This document shows positions 46,242 through 55,904 of a stretch of DNA of 64,000 nucleotides, in pieces. The position numbers and the translations under genes are program-made. Position 1 is the stretch's first letter; each line of letters begins with the position of its first letter. The notes below the pieces were generated by a model. The model did no database searches. It saw only the letters and a program-made list of their open reading frames with translations, and was not told the DNA's origin. The DNA lies in contig OY821518.1 in NCBI GenBank assembly GCA_963682025.1, forward strand, positions 150,120,254 to 150,184,253, written 5' to 3'. This DNA is from Cordilura impudica (taxonomy: Eukaryota; Arthropoda; Insecta; Diptera; Scathophagidae).

Positions 46242-48266
46242 CTAGTTATTTTCTACAAAACAATCAGAAATATCAAAAGATAAAAGATATTTTATATCCA
46301 TAGCTTCGAAATCATTTTCTATTTCAAGACTTATTTTTGGTAACCATTTTGTTCTTATGGAGTATATTACTGGATCTGATGATATCAATAAATATTCCAT
46401 TAAATCGGAATTTTGGGCTTCTTTGCTACATTTTCTTGTATTAAAAAGTCTAAAGTGTTTGACATCTCTGTTTCTAGCTTCTTCTGCTTCTTCAGTCAGT
46501 TCTCCCAAGGGCAGGATGCTATTTTGTATTATTTCTTTCCCATGAGCTAATACTTTGTGTACAGTTGGTGTCATTGGCCTCCAAGGATATAAGTTCATTA
46601 TTAATTCCTTAGTTCCACTAGCATATATTTTCAATTTCTCCGCATTAATTTGTTGTTTACTATTAATGACAGCTAATATTACTTTAAACCGTGCGATTAA
46701 AGGCGTGTCAATGCCAGTAATCAAAGAAGTAGTTTCGGGATCTTCAAAGAAACGTCTTGCTGTATTACCATCATTTGAACTTCCATAGCCAAAAAAAGGC
46801 TTATCGATAATTAGACCAAGTTGCATTTTAAATTCATCCTGAATTCTTTTCTTCTCAGTTTTTCGTATGGCGTGTAGATCAGTATTATTTTTAACTGGTA
46901 TATTTTCTTGTCCTGGAATTTGCCGGTATTTTAGATCATATGCGAGATGCAAGCAATATTCCATAAATCGTATTCTTGCATGAAGTGGTGATATTCCAAA
47001 TTTGAAAGCATTTTCATTTATAGGAATTTCATCACAACTGTTATGAAATTCTGAACTTTTCTTTCCACATATATTACATTTCCAAGTAGATGTTATATCT
47101 GTAACGGCATTGGCTACTTTCCAATCAATCATTGTAAAAAGTGGTTGAAATAACACTTTAATGACACTTCCAGATATTTCCACAAAAACTCGAGACAATC
47201 TCGAAATTTTCTGATTTATTGAACTCGCTAAGCTTTGTGTTGTAATTTTGTCTTCCTTTGTGTGCTCAAATCGGATTGGCCGACATAGAAACTTAGATCC
47301 GGGTGTTAAATTACTCCATATGTCCTGATATTCTCTCTCACTAGAAGAAGAACTTGTCTCATTATATAGCCTCATTTTTAATGGTACTAATGATGTCATA
47401 AAAATTGTTGAAGAATCTATTTCTGAATTGCTTCCACTTGGTTGTCTATACTCAGAAAATCCAGATGTTCCATCGCATCCCCATTTACATATTAACGTAA
47501 CTTCTGAATTGTTGCATATTTCTATTTCTTCTTTGCTAAATGTGGATATTATTCTAGATGCAGTGTTTTCAAGCAGTTCCGCTAATCCAACATTTGCACT
47601 TTCAGTATTGGATTTAACATTAGATGGTAGAATTTTATTTTTTGTTTCCTTTATGGCTCTGCTGGTAGGAAAAATAATAATAGCTTTTCTCAAAATACCA
47701 TATTTATTTCTTGTCAATCCCAAATTTAAAATAAGAGCTAACGCATCCTCTTCTGTAAATGATGTTGACGATTTTGGCGTTGAAATACTTTGCACCATAC
47801 GCTTCAACCGCTTAGGAGATGCAGTTGGTAACACATCTACAATTTTAGCAGCTTCCTTTGTTTGCGTGCGTGTCAAGGCTGATTTAAAAGAATCCTTAAT
47901 TTCGTTAGGCGAGTTACTAATGATTTCTTCTTGTTTTTTCTTTTTTGTCCTTGATTGAACATTTTCGTAGTCCTTATTAGGTCGACCAAATGCCTTTTTC
48001 TCAATTTATACTGTGAGGCCCGTTTTCAACCATTCTTCATTTTTAGTCATAAACTTTGATTTTGATAAACGCGATTGGCTAAATCTTCTTTCGTAAGCTT
48101 TGTAAAAATTTTCAACATCTTCAGATCTCACATTTAAACCGTAAGTGTTGTTAATAGTATAAAATAATTTCGAGAATATTTCCGAACGTGATGAATGAAT
48201 AGTAGAATGGGAAGGATTTTCCCAAATAACTTTGCAAAGTGAATAATACTTTAATGTAACCTCCAT
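46242..48266 (-). pseudogene. Transib (RAG1-like) transposase with one in-frame stop
   Basis: One continuous reading of 675 codons from ATG 48266 to the stop at 46242 is interrupted only by a TAA at 48006-48008 (codon 87). The N-terminal 86 codons are followed by a basic stretch. CKWGCDGTSGFSEY (about 47480) carries the first catalytic Asp (RAG1 D600 equivalent). LFTMIDWKVANAV (about 47140) matches the Transib MIDGK block with the second Asp (D708), with W for G. WKCNICGKKS is the first zinc-binding Cys pair and VHKVLAHGKEI gives the H-x4-H pair. EEAEEARNRDVKHFRLFNTR then RKCS carries the expected catalytic Glu region (E962). The length fits known Transib transposases of roughly 650-700 residues. 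An intron cannot easily explain the stop: the only GT-AG span there is about a dozen bases. The copy may therefore be recently dead, or the ATG downstream of the stop may be used. Confidence 0.9.
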
Positions 48267-48487
48267 GATAGATTATATATACTGAAAATACTTTTTGAAA
48301 GGTAATATATCGGGCAGGTACTTCAACCAATACTTAGATTTTGTTTTAGTGAATCTAAGGATTTGGCTTTTACCTGTTTTTTTTTGCATAAAAAGGTATT
48401 GTGAATTACAGATATTTTGCAATAGGTATCAGAGTTTCGGGCAATTTTATGATCAGTTGAAACTCATTAGGTAAATATTTCATACAC

Positions 48488-49863
48488 CATTAACTTATAA
48501 TTACACCTTCTTTGAAAAGATATATAAAATTATTTGAAGTAATAAAAACGTATGCAACCCTTTACCAAAAACCAATAAAAAAAATATGTCATTCACTATG
48601 TAAATGACCATTTATATGAACAAATAGAGAAATAGCTAAATTTTTGCCTGTGGAGTGTGGTTTGGGGTCATTATTTCAGCATGTTGCAATATATTTGATA
48701 GACATGTTATATATCGTTGAATAGATAAATATGTCTTCTTTAACAATATATATAATAATAAGTAAAATTCAAAAATTTTGGGAACACTTTACCAAAAAAC
48801 CAAAAAAAAAAAACGAAAATTTGAATATAAATATCTCAAAAACTATTAACGTTATCAAAATGATTTTTTGAAGTGTTTTAGATAATTTAAATGCCGTTGT
48901 GAATCAATAAACAAAATATAAAAATAACTAATCTTAATATGTTTTTTATGTTAACAAAAAAAATTCGTATGAAAATTTGACTTTTTTCACCATTTAAGCC
49001 CTCCTGGCCACGTTTATGTAACGGCGGTGAATTTTATTACGGCAGATAAATAAAAATATTTGGAGCTTTAATACTGCGGTGAAATATTTGAAGAAATCGA
49101 GCGGATATTTTTGTATTAACTTTTAAAACTTAGTTTTTTTTTTTAAAATTTCCCAATTTCGTCCAATGCTGGACGTAGGGTGCATGTCCAAAAATATTAA
49201 AAATTTCACTTACAACCATTCTTGAAGCATATTCTTTTAAAATGTGTAGAAAAATATATACATGTTTTACCAAGGTTGTGAGAAAAAAGTGAAAGAATGA
49301 AGGGTATTTTTTGGCAAAAATTTGCAATTTTTAGAACCTGATTCAAAAAGTCAACTTTAAGATTTTGTGCTCACTAAACGGTTTGAAATAATTCAAAAAG
49401 TACTTCAACGTATTTTTTTAAAAAGTACTGGCTATCGCCACATATTTTTAGATTTTTTTTATCTATTTTAATAAAAATGTTATTTGCGAAAAACCAAGAA
49501 AGAATTTGGTGAAAAGTTCAAATGTTGATTTTTAAAATCAAATATTTTTTAAACCATAAGCGATAACTAGGTGTATAAGCATGTTTTTTGTTAAGAATTT
49601 AATGGTTATTGGAAAAATTTAAAAAACGTAAAAATCACTTCATATTTATAAAAGTTACAAGCTTTGAAAACATTTTCCACCTCGAGGTGGTCGACTTTGG
49701 CACCCTGTAGCTCACCCTGTGTTACAACAGGGTATCTCAAAAATAAACATTTTGAAAGCCTATATCCTTGACTACAATCGCCTAGAATATACTATTCCAA
49801 TCCAACCAATAGTTTAGAAGTTCCAGACTTATTACCACTTTTTTTTGGTTTTGAACCACTGTG
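48488..49863 (-). repeat. Transib right inverted repeat (about 1.4 kb)
   Basis: Inverse partner of 44778-46180. Its mirror 65-codon frame is at 49130-49327 (minus). The arms together can form a foldback of about 1.4 kb with a 2.3-kb loop. Confidence 0.9.
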
Positions 49864-50860
49864 CAGCAGTACATTGGCAATCCGATATTTTCTACCAAAA
49901 AACTTGTACGGTAACACGAACACGTCGGCCATCAGTTAATTTTTCGGGTTTGCTGAAAATTAAAAATTTGATCCCATATACAAGTTATATGTTAGCATAA
50001 AAAAATAACATAAATTTGGCAGTTTCAGGTTCTTACCCAAGTAGTTCCCTTATTTGTAATTTTGGCACCGAATTACTTAATTGTTCAATTTCAGGACGCA
50101 TCATATTATAGTAAACCAACCACACAGCATCTAGACATTCGAGTCTAAAAATATCGCACCTGCAACAGACTCGAAAACATCACCAATTAATGCCTTTGGT
50201 ATTTCAACGTCTTTATAATATTAACCTCTTCGTTTATACTATAACCGTTTTTCGAATGAATACGCACAAAACGATCAATAGCTTCGTTACGACCTGAGAC
50301 AAGTATCTAAAATATTTGTGGATTTCATGCCTTACAGCTAATTGCGCAAATACGGTATTGTTAACTAAAGCAGATCTCAAATCGGTTAAGGCTCCAGGTG
50401 AATGCTGCCTACGGTCTTCATACAAAAGCCTTATCAAATAATCCAATACAGCATCACCCAGAATTCTAAACACAATCTATTGGGAGTATGAGGCATAGAT
50501 AATGGCTTGCAACAAGTACGATCTGCCGCGGAATTTATATTTCAAAGCTTGTTCAAATTTCGTATAACCCAGCGCTTCTTCACCATTGGGTGTATAGTGT
50601 AGCAGTGGAGATTTGGACGAAGTCCAAGAGCCACAACAATAGTCAGTAAGAGTACTACTAGGTTCACTAGCTTCTTTAGCATCATATGCTATACTCCAAA
50701 TAAGGTTTCAACGCAATCGGCAACAGATTTATCTAAACGAGAACTAAAAATTAGTTTTATTTATTTCCAATATATTTTATTTATATTTCAGAGTTTTAAT
50801 GAAATTACCTGGAATATTTTTTTTCTATAAATTTATTTACTGTAATGTATTTTGTTAAAC
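49864..50860 (-). pseudogene. Dcr-1: Dicer-1 pseudogene: second RNase III domain and dsRBD
   Basis: Minus strand, upstream to downstream: an exon ending CCAG|GTAATT and a 65-bp intron (50808-50744, ending TTTTTAG), then SSRLDKSVADCVETLFG. Next come EALGYTKFEQALKYKFRGRS and YLLQAIIYASYSQ, then stop. [20 protein letters not shown] and [20 protein letters not shown] follow at 50473-50300. After a shift come [10 protein letters not shown] and PKALIGDVFESVAGAIFLDS. Then RPEIEQLSNSVPK, a stop, EPETAKF, a probable second intron (to 49953), and KPEKLTDGRRVRVTVQVFW then stop. The order matches Dicer-1 RNase IIIb plus dsRBD. Several stops and shifts exist, and the first acidic residue of the E-x-x-G-D signature is replaced (FRILGD). 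The recognisable intron argues for a DNA-level copy rather than an mRNA retrocopy. Confidence 0.9.
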
Positions 50861-51181
50861 ACACTCACTTTAATTACATTATTATTTTGCTAGCAAATAT
50901 CACTTATGTCAATTTATAATACAATTAACTGAAATAACAACGCGTTTATTTGCGCACAGAAATTTCAATTTGTGCCAATGAATAAACAGAAATAAATAAT
51001 AAAAAAGTATGCAACGTGTATAAGGGTGACAGCATGTTATATTAATATAGTTGTTTCATCTGAAAGTCGTTGTAAAAATATTATGAAAATTTCTGTAGTT
51101 CACAAACAAAAATGTAGATGTCGCTAGTATGTGTCTAGACTGGTTGGACGGTGGCCGTGCCAAACACACTGGTGCTCGACT

Positions 51182-51331
51182 TCTTATATGTATACAGCTG
51201 AACGAAAACAAAAATACTCACCAAAGAGTAAAAGTAAACAACAATTTCATTCAGTCTTATGGAAGCTTTTGAACAAAGCAGTTCTGTGTCGCATTGCCTT
51301 TTGAAATTGATATATATTTTTTTTAATAGGT
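51182..51331 (+). repeat. Dispersed repeat, paralogue of 1284-1302 plus 2749-2886
   Basis: CTTCTTATATGTATACAGCT then GAACGAAAACAAAAATACTC and ACCAAAGAGTAAAAGTAAAC match the left-hand copy but without the hAT insertion. The overlapping 75-codon minus frame has no recognisable domain. Confidence 0.75.
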
Positions 51332-51927
51332 ACACAGAGAATATTTGTTTAAAAGAAACCAAAAATGTTGAGAAAATTTCGAAGACTTGATAAACTATAA
51401 ATTAAACATTTTCTATAAATAACATACATCGCCTCCATTTGACAACATTATAGCTGTCTTTTATGCATTTTTTTTTAATTTTAAAAAATATCCAGTTGCT
51501 GGTAATTTTTTAAGTTTTTGTTAACATACAACTTAATAACCTTTGAAATTTCTTATCTTTTTAAGTTTTGCTATTTTATGTTTTTTTTTATGTGTTTTAA
51601 AGAAATGAATTACTTATTATTACTTATTTGATTTAATAAATTTCAAACTTATGGAAAAAAGAGATTAAATGTTCTTCACATTTTGTTTTACCTATTCAGA
51701 ATGTAAGATTTAAAATTTTAAAACAACAAAATATATTTAAAATTTTAACATATTCTTCCTGAACTCAACTATTTGCCCTTTTATGCATTCATATAAACAT
51801 TCATATAAAATCTACACAAACCCATTTAATATCGGCGTTGTGTTACGTCCATGGATTTCCATCAGTGTAGTACAACTAACACATGCTCATAAACACTATT
51901 ACTAAATTCTCTCGATGGCCACCACTG
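51332..51927. other. Right part of the 9.9-kb insertion, unassigned
   Basis: AT-rich sequence up to the right inverted end. GTGTTACGTCCATGGATTTC then CATCAGTG at 51840-51867 may be a further hAT-like end. No gene was recognised. Confidence 0.4.
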
Positions 51928-52859
51928 ATATACATATATGGAATATATGTACATATATTATTAGTATTATTTAATATGTGTATGTATGTATATGTAAATG
52001 TTACACACAAAAAATACAACATCAAACGTTATTTTTGAGTTTTTCTCTTTAAATAAATTAATACATAAAACTTTTTTTTGCTAAATTTACATTGTTTTTT
52101 TATTGACAACTAGGTATTTTAGCATTATTTGCTTTAGATGCTGGTGAATTTTTACTCCCTTTATATAAACACGTAGTGTCTGCTTGTCGAAAAAATTTCG
52201 ATTTTAACCCCTTTCCCGTGACCCAATCGATCTGAAAGTTTGCAGGCAGGCTCGTGGCAATGATAGAATTGATCTAATAAATTTTTTTAGTGATGCCAAA
52301 ACAATGGAAACTGTTAAATTGTTCTACCAGAGTTGATAAAAAAAAATGTACAAAGGGTTAGTTTTTATTTTATTATTACCACAATGACCACCAAAGTCCA
52401 GCTATGGCAACAATACAACATTTAGAATAACAACAAGAACAATATAGAAACATCATATTTTTAATTTTTTTTAATTTTTCAGAGATTTCCCTGGACCTGT
52501 TCCACCGATTTTAATGATTTTTGAAACAGAAATCTTCCCACGAATTTGGTGAATCATTCTCACTGACAATAATCACCTTAGCTACCTATTGAGTTCGTGA
52601 TCGTGACAAGAACAACATAGAAAATTTTATTTTTTCAAGACTTTTTTTAGTTCTTCATTCAAATCTCGGGCCCTAATCGACCGATTTGGACGATTTTAAA
52701 TAGCAAACTTCTCAGGATATTAATAAATCATTTTCTATGTCTATGTTGTTATAAGTATCACAAATATATATATTTTATGGGGTCCAAAATTTTTTTCTAA
52801 TTATTACAAACGGAATGATAAACTTATATACCCTCTGCACACTGGAGTGGAGGGTATAA

Positions 52860-53170
52860 ATAAACCCTGTAGGACTATTTTTAGTCATAGCCGCCATATA
52901 AAATCGCTTCCCGCTTTTCACTTAAATCCATAAAAAAACAAAAATATTTTTTCAAATTTAATTTATATGTGTTTTTGAAATAACTTCCATTCATGACCGG
53001 TCCATTCCATTCCTTGTCTAATAATTCCATACGATATGAATTTATTCATATCTGCAGGCCACAAATTGATTCAAATTATTTTCATGCTTATTTTCTATGT
53101 TCAATTATGACGTCATCAAAGTTGGATCTAAGACCCTTTCTTGAAACTCATAGTATCGTCGTCTGTATCA
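52860..53170 (-). repeat. Worn family-2 inverse fragment
   Basis: ATAAAATCGCTTCCCGCTTT, TTCACTTAAATCCATAAAAA and GACCGGTCCATTCC-type words follow the interior order of the inverse family-2 copies at 32620-32900. The termini are not preserved, and it directly follows the family-1 3' end. Confidence 0.5.
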
Positions 53171-53675
53171 ACTATAATATGCCTATCGTTGTTTGCTGAT
53201 TGTCGCGCTTTTGAGCTAAAAATAATACAGTATTAGGGGATATCTTAAACACAGTACTTATCAAAACTTATCAGAAGTTCTACATTCTATAAAAGTAAAG
53301 AAAGTATTTTCAATTTACCACAAAAACTTTTATCTACAGATATCCATTAATCAACATTTATTCTTTCATGTAACTTAGCAGCGTTGGATTTTAAGATAAT
53401 AATGTCTATGTTATATCTTGAAAAAATAATGATAGCATAACATATTGGTTATAGGTAATCTGACCAACCATCCCCCATTTGACCAGATTATGCCGCCTTA
53501 TATTTTCATCCCATTTTTAAAAAAATCCTTTATAGTTCACCTTTTTAATTGCTTTGGTTTGATTTGTAGTTTTGAAGACATTTCCACATTGAAGCCATAC
53601 CCACCTGAAAGGGAGCATCGCGGATAAGGACGGTCTTTGAATTAAAAGTTCAACAAACCCTGAAATATTCACTAC
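53171..53675. other. Unassigned sequence
   Basis: No gene-like frame beyond 60 codons and no repeat ends recognised. Confidence 0.35.
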
Positions 53676-55236
53676 AATATGTGACACGGAAAGTTAAAAG
53701 GGACCTATGGTCAGAAAATAAGTTTTAGAGAAAAACGACTTTGAAATTAACAAGTTGATTTTGATGCGCCAGAACGCTTTTATGATTTGAATCTCGTTCC
53801 CCGGGGGGTTTTCTGGATCTGGTATTAGATTTAAAAAATTCAAAATGGCGGATTTAATATGGCGGACTATTTTTGTAATATTATCGGATTTACTTGAGGT
53901 TACTGATTAGCAGTTTAGTGTCAGAATTGTAAAATTCAGAATAGTTGATTCAATATGGCGAATGTTACTTATTGGCAAAAGTAGTTTTTTCGAATTGTGA
54001 AAATGGTATTATTTTAAAATTGCCAACATTTTTCTTTTTTAGTTCAGTTATTTGATTGATGAAAAAGATGACATTGGAAAAGGTCCGAATTGCGTCGTAA
54101 GCTGCCTTCATCACTATCTCAACACATTAAATAATATCGAAACTCTGGTGTTATTCAGTGATAATTGCGTAGGACAAAAAAAGAATAATTCTGTTTTTGG
54201 ATACCTGATGTGGCGAGTAACCAAAGGACAAAAATAATATCATACAATTTTCTTCTAACTGTGCATACCAAATTCTCACCATTCAGGTACTTTGGTGTAT
54301 TTAAATAGAATATGCTGTAAGTAACATCGACACTCATAAAGATTTGATTCAAGGTGTAACTGATTCATCTCCTTTCGGTTGTAATAAATCTGTTTCTGCA
54401 GAAAATGCAGTTTGGTACGACTGGGTTAGCTATTTAAAAAAAATTTACAAACCAATGCTTGGAATTACGAAGTTTCATCATTTTGTTATTTCTTCGTAAA
54501 CTATAGAAGCGCAACTGTTAGCAGACAGCGATTAAACAATTAGATTTGAACTCGTATTACAACCTGTAAATGATTTAATGCCACACATTATAACTCCACA
54601 TGCTTTATCTTTGAAATTTTCGTGACTTAGTATCTGGCATCAAAAAAGCCGACGATGTAGCACCATAACCAAAACAAATTTTGATAAAAAAAAATTAAAG
54701 ATGAGAAATTGGTAGATTTAGCAATGAAAATAAGAAATGCTAATTCAGAAACAAAAAAGAAATCGAAAAAAAGAATATGTGAGAAGCAGGATTCGTTTTA
54801 GTTAGTTTTTTTTTATGTTATCGTATTTTTTTGATTTTTAAAAAAATATATAGTGAAGTTATAAATCTGCTGTTCATTTCATTAAAAACATCGGACACAT
54901 ATCTATTATAATCAGCCATCTTTATTTTTCAAAAGCTATCCCGATTAATCTAATACCAGATTCGTAATCAGCGACCCCAAAACCCCCTGAGTGACGAGTT
55001 TGAAGTAAATTATATCAATTGCAGAGAAGTTTGTCACATCGGATTCTTTTTTACTTTTTTTTTTTTTTATCAAAAGTATATATTTTGAAGCTAATTTATG
55101 ACAAAACTAATGCAGTTAGAAAGCTGCGGTTTGCTGCATTAGAAAGAGCGTGTTGTCCACTTTAAAACTCAGCAAATAAGTAATTTTTTTCGACCCATAG
55201 ATCCCTCTTAACTTTTCCTGTCACATGCTGTTAGTT
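53670..55236 (+). mobile_element. Unclassified element with long diverged inverted repeats
   Basis: The left CAATATGTGACACGGAAAGT then TAAAAGGGACCTATGGTC matches the inverse of the right end, CATAGATCCCTCTTAACTTT then TCCTGTCACATGCTG. Further inward, CGTTCCCCGGGGGGTTTTCT and GATCTGGTATTAGATT recur inversely at 54955-55005 as CAAAACCCCCTGAGTGACGA and ATCTAATACCAGATTC. The arms are therefore roughly 300 bp and unequal. They enclose the conserved-domain relic at 54040-54700. I could not identify a target duplication, so the superfamily is open. Confidence 0.55.
54040..54700 (+). pseudogene. Conserved arthropod repeat-gene domain relic (DUF7869-like)
   Basis: The frame at 54052-54237 reads YLIDEKDDIGKGPNCVVSCL, HHYLNTLNNIETLVLFSDNC then VGQKKNNSVFGYLMWRVTKG. 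The D-N-C-x-G-Q-x-K-N-N block with a preceding L-F-S-D is a signature I associate with a multicopy domain in arthropod and cnidarian genomes whose architecture (Asp near N-C-x-G-Q) resembles an integrase-like fold. Later frames contain CNKSVSAENAVWYDWVSYLK and LGITKFHHFVIS, also in family order, but with stops and shifts. The domain assignment is from memory and moderately secure. It sits inside the long inverted repeats at 53670-55236, which suggests it could be that element's transposase (inference). Confidence 0.55.
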
Positions 55237-55904
55237 GACTTAAATAGAATATTTAAAAAAATCTACGGTAATATTTCGAAATATATTTTTTAAAATAGTA
55301 TTGAAATGAATTAACAAATTTGTGTTGTTTTTTTAATATATATATTTTCTGCAACTTTAAACTTTTGTTCTTTTAGTAAAAAAAAAAATTTTAAATTTCC
55401 GAATTCTCTTTTACGAAAATAGAAAGTTCGAAAAATATAACAAGACTAAATGTAGTCCCAAAGTAGAAGAAAATCTATAAATTGAAATAACAGGAACCAG
55501 ATTTCACCCTATAGTCTTATATCTTGGACCTCTTGCTTTAAAAATTTTAAAATTTTTTTGGAATGATCCACAAGTGTATTTTTTAAAGACTTATAAATAA
55601 AAAAAAAAAACTTTTTTTTTGAGTTATCCAGATGAATGATGTGACTTCCTGTGAAAACTGATTTTTGTAGGTTTTACGTTGTAAAAATTCGAAGTTAAAA
55701 TTTTTTAATTAAAACCCTTTGAATCCCGTTAATCGTAGAAAATATGTATGTTTCAAATTGAATTTAACGAAAAGCTAAAAATTTAGTGGAACTTATTGAT
55801 CTTCTTGTTTCCGAAAAGAAATATGTCAAAAATTTATGCACAAATAATTCAGAATAAAATTCTGATAATTTATTCATTACAAATATTTTTTGTTTAAATT
55901 ATAA
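55237..55904. other. Unassigned AT-rich sequence
   Basis: No supported feature. Confidence 0.35.

Larger units (their letters stand above)
44778..49863 (-). mobile_element. Transib element with RAG1-like transposase and 1.4-kb inverted repeats
   Basis: The termini are CACAGTGGTTCAAAACC at the left and its exact inverse complement at the right. The 5-bp duplication CAGCA lies at 44773-44777 and 49864-49868. CACAGTG equals the V(D)J recombination-signal heptamer, and 5-bp duplications are characteristic of Transib. The total is 5086 bp. The single gene is on the minus strand between two very long inverted repeats. Removing the element restores the Dicer-1 dsRBD codons, which proves both boundaries. 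Confidence 0.95.
42027..51927. mobile_element. 9.9-kb TIR-bounded insertion carrying gene fragments (hAT-type 8-bp TSD)
   Basis: The left end is CAGTGAAGGCCGTGCC. The right end is GATGGCCACCACTG (inverse CAGTGGTGGCCATC). The 8-bp sequence ATATACAT flanks both sides (42019-42026 and 51928-51935), and family-1 sequence resumes exactly outside. CAGTG ends with an 8-bp duplication indicate a hAT-type event (inference). Removing the later Transib (5.1 kb) and family-2 (0.8 kb) insertions leaves about 4 kb. That core contains a Dicer-1 3' fragment on the minus strand, a K/E-rich gene-like segment and a possible arrestin scrap. No hAT transposase is visible. Confidence 0.75.
35399..52859 (+). mobile_element. 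Family-1 repeat, copy split by two large insertions
   Basis: The 5' end ACAAGTAAGAGTGTTAAATT and hairpin TTCGGCTGTGCCGAA lie at 35399-35440. The 3' end CACTGGAGTGGAGGGTATAA lies at 52840-52859. Alignment with copy A continues up to the copia insertion (36799), resumes at 41276-42026, and resumes again from 51928 to the end. Subtracting the two insertions leaves about 3.1 kb, close to copy A without its own insertions plus an 850-bp segment (about 35630-36480) that copy A lacks. This copy is the outermost layer of a nested array. Confidence 0.85.

Noticed and set aside
47428..47958. 176-codon plus-strand frame within the Transib
   Set aside because: It is the antisense shadow of the transposase reading, which has recognisable catalytic motifs on the minus strand.
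48000..48020. A 12-base GT..AG span as an intron removing the Transib stop codon
   Set aside because: Far shorter than the smallest fly introns (about 50 bp), so a nonsense codon is the simpler reading.
50234..50473. A functional small RNase III gene
   Set aside because: The frame starts and ends in mid-domain, the acidic signature residue is replaced, and flanking Dicer-1 sequence has stops and shifts.
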